Source of the DNA: an uncultured Muribaculaceae bacterium
GTDB lineage: Bacteria > Bacteroidota > Bacteroidia > Bacteroidales > Muribaculaceae
Assembly: GCA_910583795.1 (NCBI GenBank)
Contig: CAJTZQ010000029.1
Location: 1-46,527 of the forward strand
DNA: 46,527 nucleotides
Direction: 5' to 3'
Below are positions 1-7,367 of the stretch, in pieces. How positions within the stretch are numbered: the first letter of the stretch is position 1; each line of letters starts with the position of its first letter. The position numbers and the translations under genes are program-made. The notes beneath the pieces were generated by a model that worked only from the letters and a program-made list of their open reading frames with translations, was not told the DNA's origin and made no database searches.

Positions 1-2
1 AG

Positions 3-350
3 GGACCAATAGCAGAAATGGTTGCAGGTCTTGAGATGTTAAGATACAAGACGCCGAATCTCCGACATGAATTATATTATTGGGTACGTCTTGCCAAAAA
101 TTCTCAGGCTGAAGTCGACTATATTGAAGCAAGAGGAGGAGTTATACCTGTCGAGGTTAAATCGGGAATGAAAGGAGGAATGAAAAGTCTTTGGATTTTC
201 ATGCGGGAGAAAGCTCTCTCATCCGCCATAAGATGTTCTCTTGAGAATTTCAATCGATTTGAATACGTTGACCGGGAAGCTTCAGATGCAATACGACAAG
301 TGGAAATATGTCCGCTATACGCAATCTCTAATCTAATCAACACCCTATAA
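3..350 (+). CDS. C-terminal part of a DUF4143-type AAA ATPase (5' end outside window)
   Basis: The frame is open to the left edge of the window, so this is the last 115 codons of a longer gene; the first internal ATG is at 18. The segment with YYW, then AEVDYI and later VIPVEVKSG is the conserved end of the DUF4143 domain, a restriction-endonuclease-like fold found after an AAA module in a large family of bacterial ATPases. The acidic D/E and the EVK in these motifs match the nuclease-like core. The family is abundant in Bacteroidales, often as multicopy accessory genes, and its cellular role is poorly known. The Walker motifs expected at the N-terminus lie outside the window and cannot be checked. 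No gene follows for 465 bases. Confidence 0.75.
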   Translation, partial: GPIAEMVAGLEMLRYKTPNLRHELYYWVRLAKNSQAEVDYIEARGGVIPVEVKSGMKGGMKSLWIFMREKALSSAIRCSLENFNRFEYVDREASDAIRQVEICPLYAISNLINTL

Positions 351-494
351 TTGGCATCCACATAAGTTATTGAATCCTGAAACATGGAAGAAAGGCGATG
401 TCGCTTATTAAGTATGGCTTGGAGGAGATTGCAACCATTCTCATGCATCCGACTTACACCCCAAAATTCGATGTTTTCAAATTTTTGTCATGTA

Positions 495-582
495 CTTAAG
501 AAATTTATTTAAATTTATTTGCTGAAGGAATTGAGAGGATTTGGCAGGTAGATTTTTGACATTAATGTTAAAATTGGGGATT
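495..582 (+). repeat. Partial copy (left half) of fold-back repeat family 1
   Basis: The segment from CTTAAG through the conserved core GAAGGAATTGAGAGGATTTG to GATTTTTGA matches the left halves of the repeats at 29936 and 44067, with scattered substitutions. The right half is missing, so this is a degraded or truncated copy. Confidence 0.7.
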
Positions 583-710
583 TAAGGAGTTTTTGGTGTT
601 TTTTACCGTAATATTGGTTGCATTTTTGATTATAGCAGATTGTTATATATACAGGAGGCAGTAAAACAACAATATCGTTTGATTGCGTAACGTTGTGAAC
701 TATTAACGCT

Positions 711-732
711 ATTTGTTAAACAAATCATTTGT
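711..732. promoter_or_regulatory. Overlapping ATTTGT/ACAAAT palindromes, possible operator
   Basis: ATTTGT, three bases, ACAAAT, one base, ATTTGT occur in a row, so the central ACAAAT can pair with either neighbour. A further ACAAAT-like half lies at about 752. The cluster is 80-100 bases upstream of the reductase start at 816, a plausible place for a regulator site. No regulator gene is adjacent and the AT-rich context makes chance palindromes more likely. Confidence 0.3.
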
Positions 733-815
733 AATTTGTTTATTCCCTTGTAACAAATAAGTTAAACAATTAGGACAACTAAGTAAAAAAATCCAAGATT
801 ATAAAACAATACAAT

Positions 816-1654
816 ATGAAAACTGTAAGTTTAAGAAACGGCGTCATTATGCCGATGATAGGTTACGGAGTTTATCAGGTGGATCCCGCTGAATGCGAAA
901 GATGCGTCAGCGATGCATTGAAAGTCGGATATCGGATGATAGATACAGCACAGGCTTACCACAATGAGGAAGGTGTCGGTGCGGCTGTCGCCAAGAGTGG
1001 AATTCCACGTAACGAACTCTTCCTCGTTTCAAAAATATGGATTTCCAACTATGGCTATGAGAAAGCCAAAGATTAATCGACGAAAGTCTGCGCAAACTCG
1101 GAACAGACTACTTGGATCTGATGCTTCTTCATCAACCTTTCTGTGACCGATATGGCGCTTACCGGGCTCTCGAAGAAGCTTACAAAGAGGGAAAACTACG
1201 TGCCATAGGCGTCAGCAACTTTTATCCAGACCATCTTATTGATATTGCAAGCAATGTGGAGATACCTCCGATGGTAAACCAGGTTGAAACTCATGTTTTT
1301 GATCAGCAAATCGTAGCTCAGAAATATATGGAGGAATATGGTTGCCATATCATGGCTTGGGGACCATTGGCTGAAGGCCGCAACAACTTCTTCACAAATC
1401 CTGTTCTTGAAGAGATCGGGAAAAAATACGGTAAATCTGTAGCCCAGGTCGCCCTTCGCTGGTTACTTCAGAGAGGAGTTATCATCATACCAAAGTCTGT
1501 GCATGTTGAACGTATGGAACAGAACCTCGACATTCTTGATTTCACTCTCAGTGATGAAGATATGGCAAAAATCGCCAAACTCGATACGGGCAAAAGCCTC
1601 TTCTTCGATCATCATGATCCTGAAGTGGTGAAGATGTTCATGGGATGGCGTTAA
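816..1654 (+). pseudogene. Aldo/keto reductase, interrupted by a single-base frameshift
   Basis: Two consecutive frames together encode one complete aldo/keto reductase (NADPH-dependent carbonyl reductase, (beta/alpha)8 barrel) of 279 residues, the usual family length. The first piece (816-1076) has the catalytic D43, Y48 and K73; the second carries the catalytic His in LMLLHQP, then IGVSNF and the cofactor-binding IPKSVH. The first frame stops at 1074. Restoring one T in the TT at 1073-1074 gives the uninterrupted AKAKD-LIDESLRKLGTDYLDL-type sequence typical of the family. The break is therefore a one-base deletion, either a recent mutation or an assembly error. The substrate cannot be told. 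A strong hairpin terminator follows at 1692. Confidence 0.85.
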
Positions 1655-1691
1655 AGACAATTTAGACTATAGCCTCAAATTAAACAAATAG

Positions 1692-1737
1692 ACAAACCGC
1701 GACAAGGGAATCAACCCTGCCGCGGTTTGTTTATTTT
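1692..1737 (+). terminator. Rho-independent terminator after the aldo/keto reductase
   Basis: ACAAACCGCG at 1692-1701 pairs perfectly with CGCGGTTTGT at 1721-1730, the inner loop contains an extra AGGG/CCCT pairing, and a T-rich tail follows. It also lies just beyond the stop of the opposing acyltransferase gene at 1756 and may serve both. Confidence 0.8.
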
Positions 1738-1755
1738 GATTTACAATCGATTCTT

Positions 1756-2892
1756 TCATGCTGACCGCATCGATGTGCGGTTTGCGAACGGGAGGGATGA
1801 GGATGTGCCTACCACCCATTTACCGCCGGGAAGCCAGGATATGACAAGACATGAAGCCCAGCAACTCATGAACGTGCAGACAGCGATCGCAGGAATCGCC
1901 GTAACAGAAGGCATCCCCATCTGTCCCTTCAATATTGTTGTCCACATTCCGAGCCAGAAGATATGGATCAAATACATTCCATAGCTGAGATCCGACAACT
2001 GAAGAATAACCCTTGGTGTCTTCGCTTTCTGAATGCATGTGAAAATCAGGAAAGCCCCGGTTGTAAGCATAAGACAGTTGATTGTGCAGAACGACCACCC
2101 TATCTCAAGAACCGGAGTCTCATGAAGCACTCCCGGCACCGCCTGAATATAGAACGACAGGATGGTCCAGACAGCTCCGACCACAGTCATGACACTTCCA
2201 ATAGCCAAACGCTTGTTGCGACTCCAGTCAAGATGCACCCTGATGTAATGAGCAAGAACCAGGTAGCCGAGATAACCTGAGAAATACCACAACGTATGGA
2301 ACTCATTCCAGAAACATTGTCCCCATAATTCACCGCACCAACGGTTCAGATAAGGCATACAGGTAGACAATGCAAACAGCCATAGAAATATCCGCTCCTC
2401 TTTTGCCGATACTTTTACAAGCCACGGTGAAATCATCGGAATAAACAGATACAGACCGATCAAAGGATACATAAACCACAGATGACCAGCAAGAGTCGGA
2501 AAATTGAGCAACCCTCGCGAAAGATCATGCATCGAAGTGGCGTCGTCTATCTGACCCCACAGCATCGGAACAGTGCTGTAGAGAATTATAAAAATGAAAA
2601 ACGGTGGCAATATGCGCTTTGCCCTCCTACGATAAAATTGAACTGCAGTCTGTCCTTCCCTCATTGGGACAAGAAGGAATGCCGACACAATCATAAACAA
2701 CGGTACAGACATTCGGGAAAAACCATCATAGATGGAGACCCATAACCTGTCTGACTCAGAAAGCAACAATGACTGCGGACCAGCCATGTCTGTAGATCCG
2801 GGAGCGCCGTAAAAATTCTCGGATGCATGCACAAGCATCACGAGAAAACAGGCAAACACCCTCACATAGTCAAGAAAAACAATTCGTTTCAT
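1756..2892 (-). CDS. Acyltransferase family 3 membrane protein
   Basis: The 378-residue product has the hallmarks of the acyltransferase-3 family (PF01757; OafA/WecH type): an N-terminal LDYVRVFA segment in the first membrane helix with the conserved H22, then VPLFMIVSAFLL, and the basic RRRAKRILPPFF entry to the next helix. About ten membrane helices fill the sequence. Such proteins move O-acetyl or other acyl groups onto surface sugars or peptidoglycan from the cytoplasmic side. The length is normal for an acyltransferase domain without an extra SGNH domain. No glycan genes adjoin it, so the acceptor is unknown. The ATG at 2892 begins directly with the first helix. Confidence 0.85.
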   Translation of the reverse strand: MKRIVFLDYVRVFACFLVMLVHASENFYGAPGSTDMAGPQSLLLSESDRLWVSIYDGFSRMSVPLFMIVSAFLLVPMREGQTAVQFYRRRAKRILPPFFIFIILYSTVPMLWGQIDDATSMHDLSRGLLNFPTLAGHLWFMYPLIGLYLFIPMISPWLVKVSAKEERIFLWLFALSTCMPYLNRWCGELWGQCFWNEFHTLWYFSGYLGYLVLAHYIRVHLDWSRNKRLAIGSVMTVVGAVWTILSFYIQAVPGVLHETPVLEIGWSFCTINCLMLTTGAFLIFTCIQKAKTPRVILQLSDLSYGMYLIHIFWLGMWTTILKGQMGMPSVTAIPAIAVCTFMSCWASCLVISWLPGGKWVVGTSSSLPFANRTSMRSA

Positions 2893-3200
2893 GTGTATGT
2901 ATTATATGATTTGATTAAGATTTCAAACACTTTACAAATTTAGCCATATAATGGATTTTAAATGTAATGAATCTCGCCAATTCTGTATTTTAGTTATCGC
3001 AAAATTAAGGAATCATCATCTTTTCGTCAATACTTAAAAATAACCATTCACCATTTCAGAGTTTCTCTTTTTAAACCTTTTTTACAAATATTCGTCATAA
3101 TAGTGCTATAGGCAATCTACTGAATTTGAACCCTCGGTTTTTTAGTGTGAGGTATTCTTATATATTCTTCCACCAAAATTCCTAAAATTTAGAATTAAAA
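2893..3200. other. Divergent intergenic region
   Basis: This stretch separates the divergent acyltransferase and outer-membrane protein genes. Apart from the minus-strand promoter box at 2935 it is AT-rich, and no confident plus-strand promoter or other structure was found. Confidence 0.4.
2935..2942 (-). promoter_or_regulatory. -7 promoter box for the acyltransferase gene
   Basis: Read on the minus strand this is TAAATTTG, a perfect match to the Bacteroidetes -7 consensus TAnnTTTG, 43 bases upstream of the start codon. A clear -33 TTG is not visible. Confidence 0.5.
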
Positions 3201-6047
3201 ATGAAAAAATTGCGGCTAATGCCGTTTGTATGCATTTCTTTGATCGGTGCCTCAGCATGGGCTGCTGACATAACCGGACGAATCGCAGACGCAGATGGTG
3301 AACCTCTACCCGGCACTGCAGTGCAAATAGTTTCTCTTCCTGACACCGTCAGGAAAGGTTATCAAATCGCTGGCGACAGTGGTGATTTCTCTTTCAAAGG
3401 TCTTAACCCCGGCAAATACGTGCTTATCGCCCAAATGACAGGCATGGAAGATGTCAGCCGCCACATCGAAATCAAGAAAGAAGATGAAAAAATCGATTTA
3501 GGCAAAATCACACTTCTTGAAAATGCAATCACACTTAAAGAAGCGGTTATAACCGCTGTAAGGGCTGCCGTGGTCGCAAAGCAAGACACCATCGAATTCA
3601 ATGCCGACTCATACCACACTTCTCAAAACGCTACCGTCAACGATCTTTTGAAAAAGCTCCCAGGAGTTGAAATCGGCTCTGACGGCGCGATTACTTCCAA
3701 TGGTAAGAGCGTTACTAAAATTCTTGTCAACGGAAAAGAATTTTTCGGGGATGATCCTCAGATGGCGACCAAGAACCTGCCATCAAACATGGTAGACAAG
3801 GTACAGGTGGTTGACCGCAAGAGTGATCTGGCTCGTCTTACCGGAGTTGACGACGGCGAAGAGGAAACCGTCATCAATCTTACTGTGAAAAAAGAGATGA
3901 ACAATGGCTGGTTTGGAAACGTCAGCGGTGGTTACGGCACAGATGATCGCTATCAAGGCAGTTTCATTGTGAATAATTTCAGAAACGGAAATCAGATCAC
4001 CCTCCTTGGAGGCCTCAACAATATCAATGAAAGAGGCTTCTCCGACAGAGGTATGGGAAGGTTCAGTTCTTTCGGAGGGAACGGAGGTATAACTGTAGCT
4101 CAACGTCTCGGACTTAACTTCAACGTTGGTAAAGAAGAGATTTTCAGAGTGGGCGGTAACGTTCTTTATTCCCATACCGACAGGAAATCAACAAGTAAAA
4201 CCGCTACGGAATATACATTCCCCGACTCCACAAGCTATCAGGATGCAGGGTCAAGAACCCGAGACAAAGGTCATAACCTTAACTCTGATTTCAGGATCCA
4301 ATGGAATATTGACCCCAACAACACTATCGAGTTCCGGCCTCGTCTTAGCCTCAACTTCCGTGAGTCTGCAAGAAATGACTCCTCTTTGCTGCGTGCCGGC
4401 GACGCTGCGCTTTCAAAAGTGAACAGCAATTTAAACTCCCAGACAAACAAAGGGACCAGCATCGAAACCGGAGGCAACTTCATTTTCAATCATAAATTTG
4501 CAAACCGTCCAGGTCGTTCTCTGAGTTTTCAGGCACAATATTCTTTCTCTAACACCCGGCAGAAAGCCACGACCTGGAGCGACATTGTCTACTATCTCCT
4601 GCATGATGAAGATGAACTTCTATACAGATTCATTGATAATCATACATGGTCTAACTCCGTAAACGGACGAATCACCTGGACTGAGCCGTTAGGTAATCCA
4701 AAGAACGGACATTTCCTTAATGTTGCATATCGAATCAGATATCAATGGAATAATGCCGACAAACTGACTTACGATCTTGGTGAGCCGGACGATCCTTCAA
4801 GCTTTATTCCTCCGCAGCTTTCAAGTGTGCCCGAAGGGGCTGTTTTCGATGAAAACCTAAGCAACAGTTTCCGCAACAAGTTCTTCACCCAGGAACTGCA
4901 GTTAGGATATAAAAAGGTGTCAAAAAGTTTAAACCTCGATGCAGGCGTTCTTTTCTCACCTTCAAGTTCAAAAAGCGAGGACCTCATCAATTCTGCACGA
5001 AATATTCCGGAAAGATGGGTATGGAATGTTTCTCCTTACGCCAACTTGAGATATAAATTCGGGGAACGTTCTTCAATCCGTGCCACTTACCGTGCAAGGA
5101 CATCCCAGCCCTCAATGAGCCAGCTCCAACCTGTTGCCGACGTTTCCAACCCACTAAATATCATCATCGGTAACCCAGATCTGAAACCGACGTTCACACA
5201 GAACGTAGGATTTCATTTCAACGATTTCAGAATGTCTTCCCAACAAGCTATATTCGTGATGGCGAATGCATCGTTTGCAATGAATTCTGTTGTTTCCAAA
5301 ACCGTTACCGACAGAGAGACCGGCGGAAGGACAACCACCTATAGCAATGAAAACGGTAATTTCAATATTTTTGCCATGGCGATGATAAACCGCCCGTTCA
5401 CCAACAGGAAATGGAGATTCAACGCTCGCATGCATTCAAGCTACAAGGAGTCTCCCGGCTATATCAACGGAGAATTTAACCGCGCATCAAACCTTTCTCT
5501 CGCACCTTCCGCAGGAATGACTTTCACTTCCGACATTTTCCAGATGAGTGTGAATCCCAATTATTCTTATAGCAAGGCAACGAACTCCATCTCTTCTGCC
5601 AACAATCAGAACAATAACAGAGTGACACACTCTTATGGATTTTTTAGCGATGCTTCTCTTTATCTGCCGTTCGGACTTGAGCTCACCACAGATCTGTTCT
5701 TCTCCAATTCATCAGGTTATTCAGAAGGGTTCAACTCCAAACAATGGTTATGGAATGCCCAGATTTCATATTCATTCCTGGCTGACAAATCCCTCACTTT
5801 CTCAGTCAGGGCTTACGATCTTCTCGGTCAGAAAAAGAATATCAGCCGTTCCGTCAACGATATTTCAATCGTCGACAGCGAGTTTAATGACCTTACAAGG
5901 TACGTCATGTTCGGGCTCACTTGGAATTTCAACACTCTAAGGAAGAAAAACAAAGGTCCTAACGGTGAAGACATGTTCATGCCAGGTCCCCCTCCGGGTG
6001 GTCCCGGAAGAAGAGGACCCGGCGGTCCCGGCGGTCGACGTTTTTAA
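3201..6047 (+). CDS. Outer-membrane beta-barrel protein, TonB-dependent-receptor-like
   Basis: The 948-residue protein starts with a signal peptide cut near ASAWA/AD (about residue 22). Residues 22-110 form a carboxypeptidase-regulatory-like fold (ITGRIADADGEPLPGTAVQI), residues 125-230 a plug-like region (TVNDLLKKLPGVEI, KILVNGKEFFGDD), and the remainder is a long series of alternating amphipathic strands with DLKPTFTQNVGF, typical of the Bacteroidetes outer-membrane barrel family related to TonB receptors. No SusD partner or TonB box is evident, so it is probably not a polysaccharide-utilisation SusC. The last 30 residues are an unusual Pro/Gly/Arg-rich tail beyond the barrel, ending in Phe. 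It is followed by a terminator and looks monocistronic. The ligand is unknown. Confidence 0.85.
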   Translation: MKKLRLMPFVCISLIGASAWAADITGRIADADGEPLPGTAVQIVSLPDTVRKGYQIAGDSGDFSFKGLNPGKYVLIAQMTGMEDVSRHIEIKKEDEKIDLGKITLLENAITLKEAVITAVRAAVVAKQDTIEFNADSYHTSQNATVNDLLKKLPGVEIGSDGAITSNGKSVTKILVNGKEFFGDDPQMATKNLPSNMVDKVQVVDRKSDLARLTGVDDGEEETVINLTVKKEMNNGWFGNVSGGYGTDDRYQGSFIVNNFRNGNQITLLGGLNNINERGFSDRGMGRFSSFGGNGGITVAQRLGLNFNVGKEEIFRVGGNVLYSHTDRKSTSKTATEYTFPDSTSYQDAGSRTRDKGHNLNSDFRIQWNIDPNNTIEFRPRLSLNFRESARNDSSLLRAGDAALSKVNSNLNSQTNKGTSIETGGNFIFNHKFANRPGRSLSFQAQYSFSNTRQKATTWSDIVYYLLHDEDELLYRFIDNHTWSNSVNGRITWTEPLGNPKNGHFLNVAYRIRYQWNNADKLTYDLGEPDDPSSFIPPQLSSVPEGAVFDENLSNSFRNKFFTQELQLGYKKVSKSLNLDAGVLFSPSSSKSEDLINSARNIPERWVWNVSPYANLRYKFGERSSIRATYRARTSQPSMSQLQPVADVSNPLNIIIGNPDLKPTFTQNVGFHFNDFRMSSQQAIFVMANASFAMNSVVSKTVTDRETGGRTTTYSNENGNFNIFAMAMINRPFTNRKWRFNARMHSSYKESPGYINGEFNRASNLSLAPSAGMTFTSDIFQMSVNPNYSYSKATNSISSANNQNNNRVTHSYGFFSDASLYLPFGLELTTDLFFSNSSGYSEGFNSKQWLWNAQISYSFLADKSLTFSVRAYDLLGQKKNISRSVNDISIVDSEFNDLTRYVMFGLTWNFNTLRKKNKGPNGEDMFMPGPPPGGPGRRGPGGPGGRRF

Positions 6048-6072
6048 CTTTTGTTCTCAATAATTGTTAACA

Positions 6073-6117
6073 CAGAGGAGTCACATCATTTATTGCGACT
6101 CCTCTGATTATTTTTAC
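6073..6117 (+). terminator. Rho-independent terminator after the outer-membrane protein gene
   Basis: AGAGGAGTC at 6074-6082 pairs with GACTCCTCT at 6097-6105 around a 14-base loop, followed by ATTATTTTT. Confidence 0.75.
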
Positions 6118-6136
6118 ACAACAAAACAATCGATAT

Positions 6137-7183
6137 ATGAGAAAACTTCCTCTGTTTATTGCCATCCTGCTTTTAGCGGCAACATCCTCAGCATGGAATG
6201 TGAAAGAAAAATACGATGGTCCCAAATATGTCACTACTGATACCCTCTGGCATCCCGACATTCTCCAAGGCTATGAGGCACGGTATGTGAATCAAGGTGA
6301 GGCATTCGACGGACCATGCCGTTCCACTATTATCAGAAAATTATGTAAAGACAAATCGACAAAGGCATTTCTATACATACACGGGTTTAACGATTATTTT
6401 TTCCAATCGGAAATGGGCCAAAGATTTGTAGACTCGGGATATAATTTTTATGCAGTAGACCTTCGCCGATACGGTCGCAGCCGTGAACCCTGGCAATATC
6501 CATTCAACATACGCGACCAAAAAGAATATTTCGCGGATATAGACTCCGCCCTTTCCCAAATCAGAAAAGACGGAAACACCGATATCACTCTCGGAGGCCA
6601 CTCTACCGGAGGACTGACCGTGGCTTATTTCGGAGCAATGCGTGGAAAAGAAGTAGGAGTCAACAGAATTGTGACAGACAGCCCTTTCCTGGAATGGAAC
6701 TATTCATCTTTCATGAGAAACGTGGCTGTGCCGGTGGTAGGTTTTTTCGGTAAAATCTTCAAAAACGCAAAAATCAAACAGTCTCATTGCGACGGGTATG
6801 CCTATAGTCTTTTGAAAGAGTATTATGGGGAATGGACTTACAACACAGACTGGAAAATGGTATACTCCCCGCCGGTCACGGCGTCATGGGTGAATGCCAT
6901 TAATTCCGCTCAAAGCAAATTGATGAGAAATGCCAAGAATATTTCCGTGCCTATTCTCGTGATGCATAGCAGCCGAAAAATAGACGGATGTAACTACACT
7001 CCCGTGTTTCAGACCGGAGATGCAGTCCTCGACCCTGAAATGATTCAGAAACAAGGAATGAAACTTGGATCGGAAAGAGTGGTCTGTGCTATCGACAGCG
7101 GGCTCCATGACCTTATTTTAAGTCAAGAAAGACCTCGTGAGACTGCATACGACACGATTTTTAATTTTATCCGCAAGTGGTGA
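6137..7183 (+). CDS. Exported alpha/beta hydrolase (serine aminopeptidase / lysophospholipase-like)
   Basis: The 348-residue protein has a short signal peptide ending near SSA/W (residues 1-19), so it acts in the envelope. The fold is an alpha/beta hydrolase of the S33/monoacylglycerol-lipase type: oxyanion HG at 82-83 (YIHGFNDYF), nucleophile elbow GHSTGG with S156, a likely acid around D295-D299, and the catalytic histidine H324 in SGLHDL. Family members cleave lipid or other esters; the real substrate is unknown. It lies alone between the terminator at 6073 and the relA promoter at 7296, in the same direction as both neighbours. Confidence 0.8.
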   Translation: MRKLPLFIAILLLAATSSAWNVKEKYDGPKYVTTDTLWHPDILQGYEARYVNQGEAFDGPCRSTIIRKLCKDKSTKAFLYIHGFNDYFFQSEMGQRFVDSGYNFYAVDLRRYGRSREPWQYPFNIRDQKEYFADIDSALSQIRKDGNTDITLGGHSTGGLTVAYFGAMRGKEVGVNRIVTDSPFLEWNYSSFMRNVAVPVVGFFGKIFKNAKIKQSHCDGYAYSLLKEYYGEWTYNTDWKMVYSPPVTASWVNAINSAQSKLMRNAKNISVPILVMHSSRKIDGCNYTPVFQTGDAVLDPEMIQKQGMKLGSERVVCAIDSGLHDLILSQERPRETAYDTIFNFIRKW

Positions 7184-7251
7184 AATCGGGAACCATTTCA
7201 AAAGAATGATTAATTAATCTTTAAACCCATAACATTCTAACCTCATAGCCA

Positions 7252-7275
7252 TCAAGATTCGCAAGCGAAACTTGA
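7252..7275. repeat. Small palindromic repeat (REP-like), copy 1
   Basis: TCAAGATTCGC and GCGAAACTTGA face each other across AA with a single A/A mismatch. The same palindrome type occurs at 11901 and 35215, and the AT-rich bases before it resemble those before the 35215 copy. Confidence 0.55.
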
Positions 7276-7295
7276 ATTATTTACCTATCCTTTGT

Positions 7296-7326
7296 TTGCA
7301 AGAATGCACCTTTTTTAATACTTTTG
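7296..7326 (+). promoter_or_regulatory. Promoter of the relA-lipoprotein pair
   Basis: A TTG at 7296-7298 is separated by 20 bases from TACTTTTG at 7319-7326, a perfect TAnnTTTG -7 box. Transcription would begin near 7333, leaving a leader of about 35 bases before the ATG at 7368. Confidence 0.7.
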
Positions 7327-7367
7327 CATAATTACACAAACAATTTTCCAAAATATTTACGCAAAGC

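Larger units (their letters stand above)
351..815. other. Gene-poor stretch before the aldo/keto reductase
   Basis: No convincing coding region is present on either strand; the short open frames here resemble no family I know. The stretch contains the partial fold-back repeat at 495-582 and a set of short palindromes at 711-732. The rest is AT-rich with no other structure that I can support. Confidence 0.5.
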
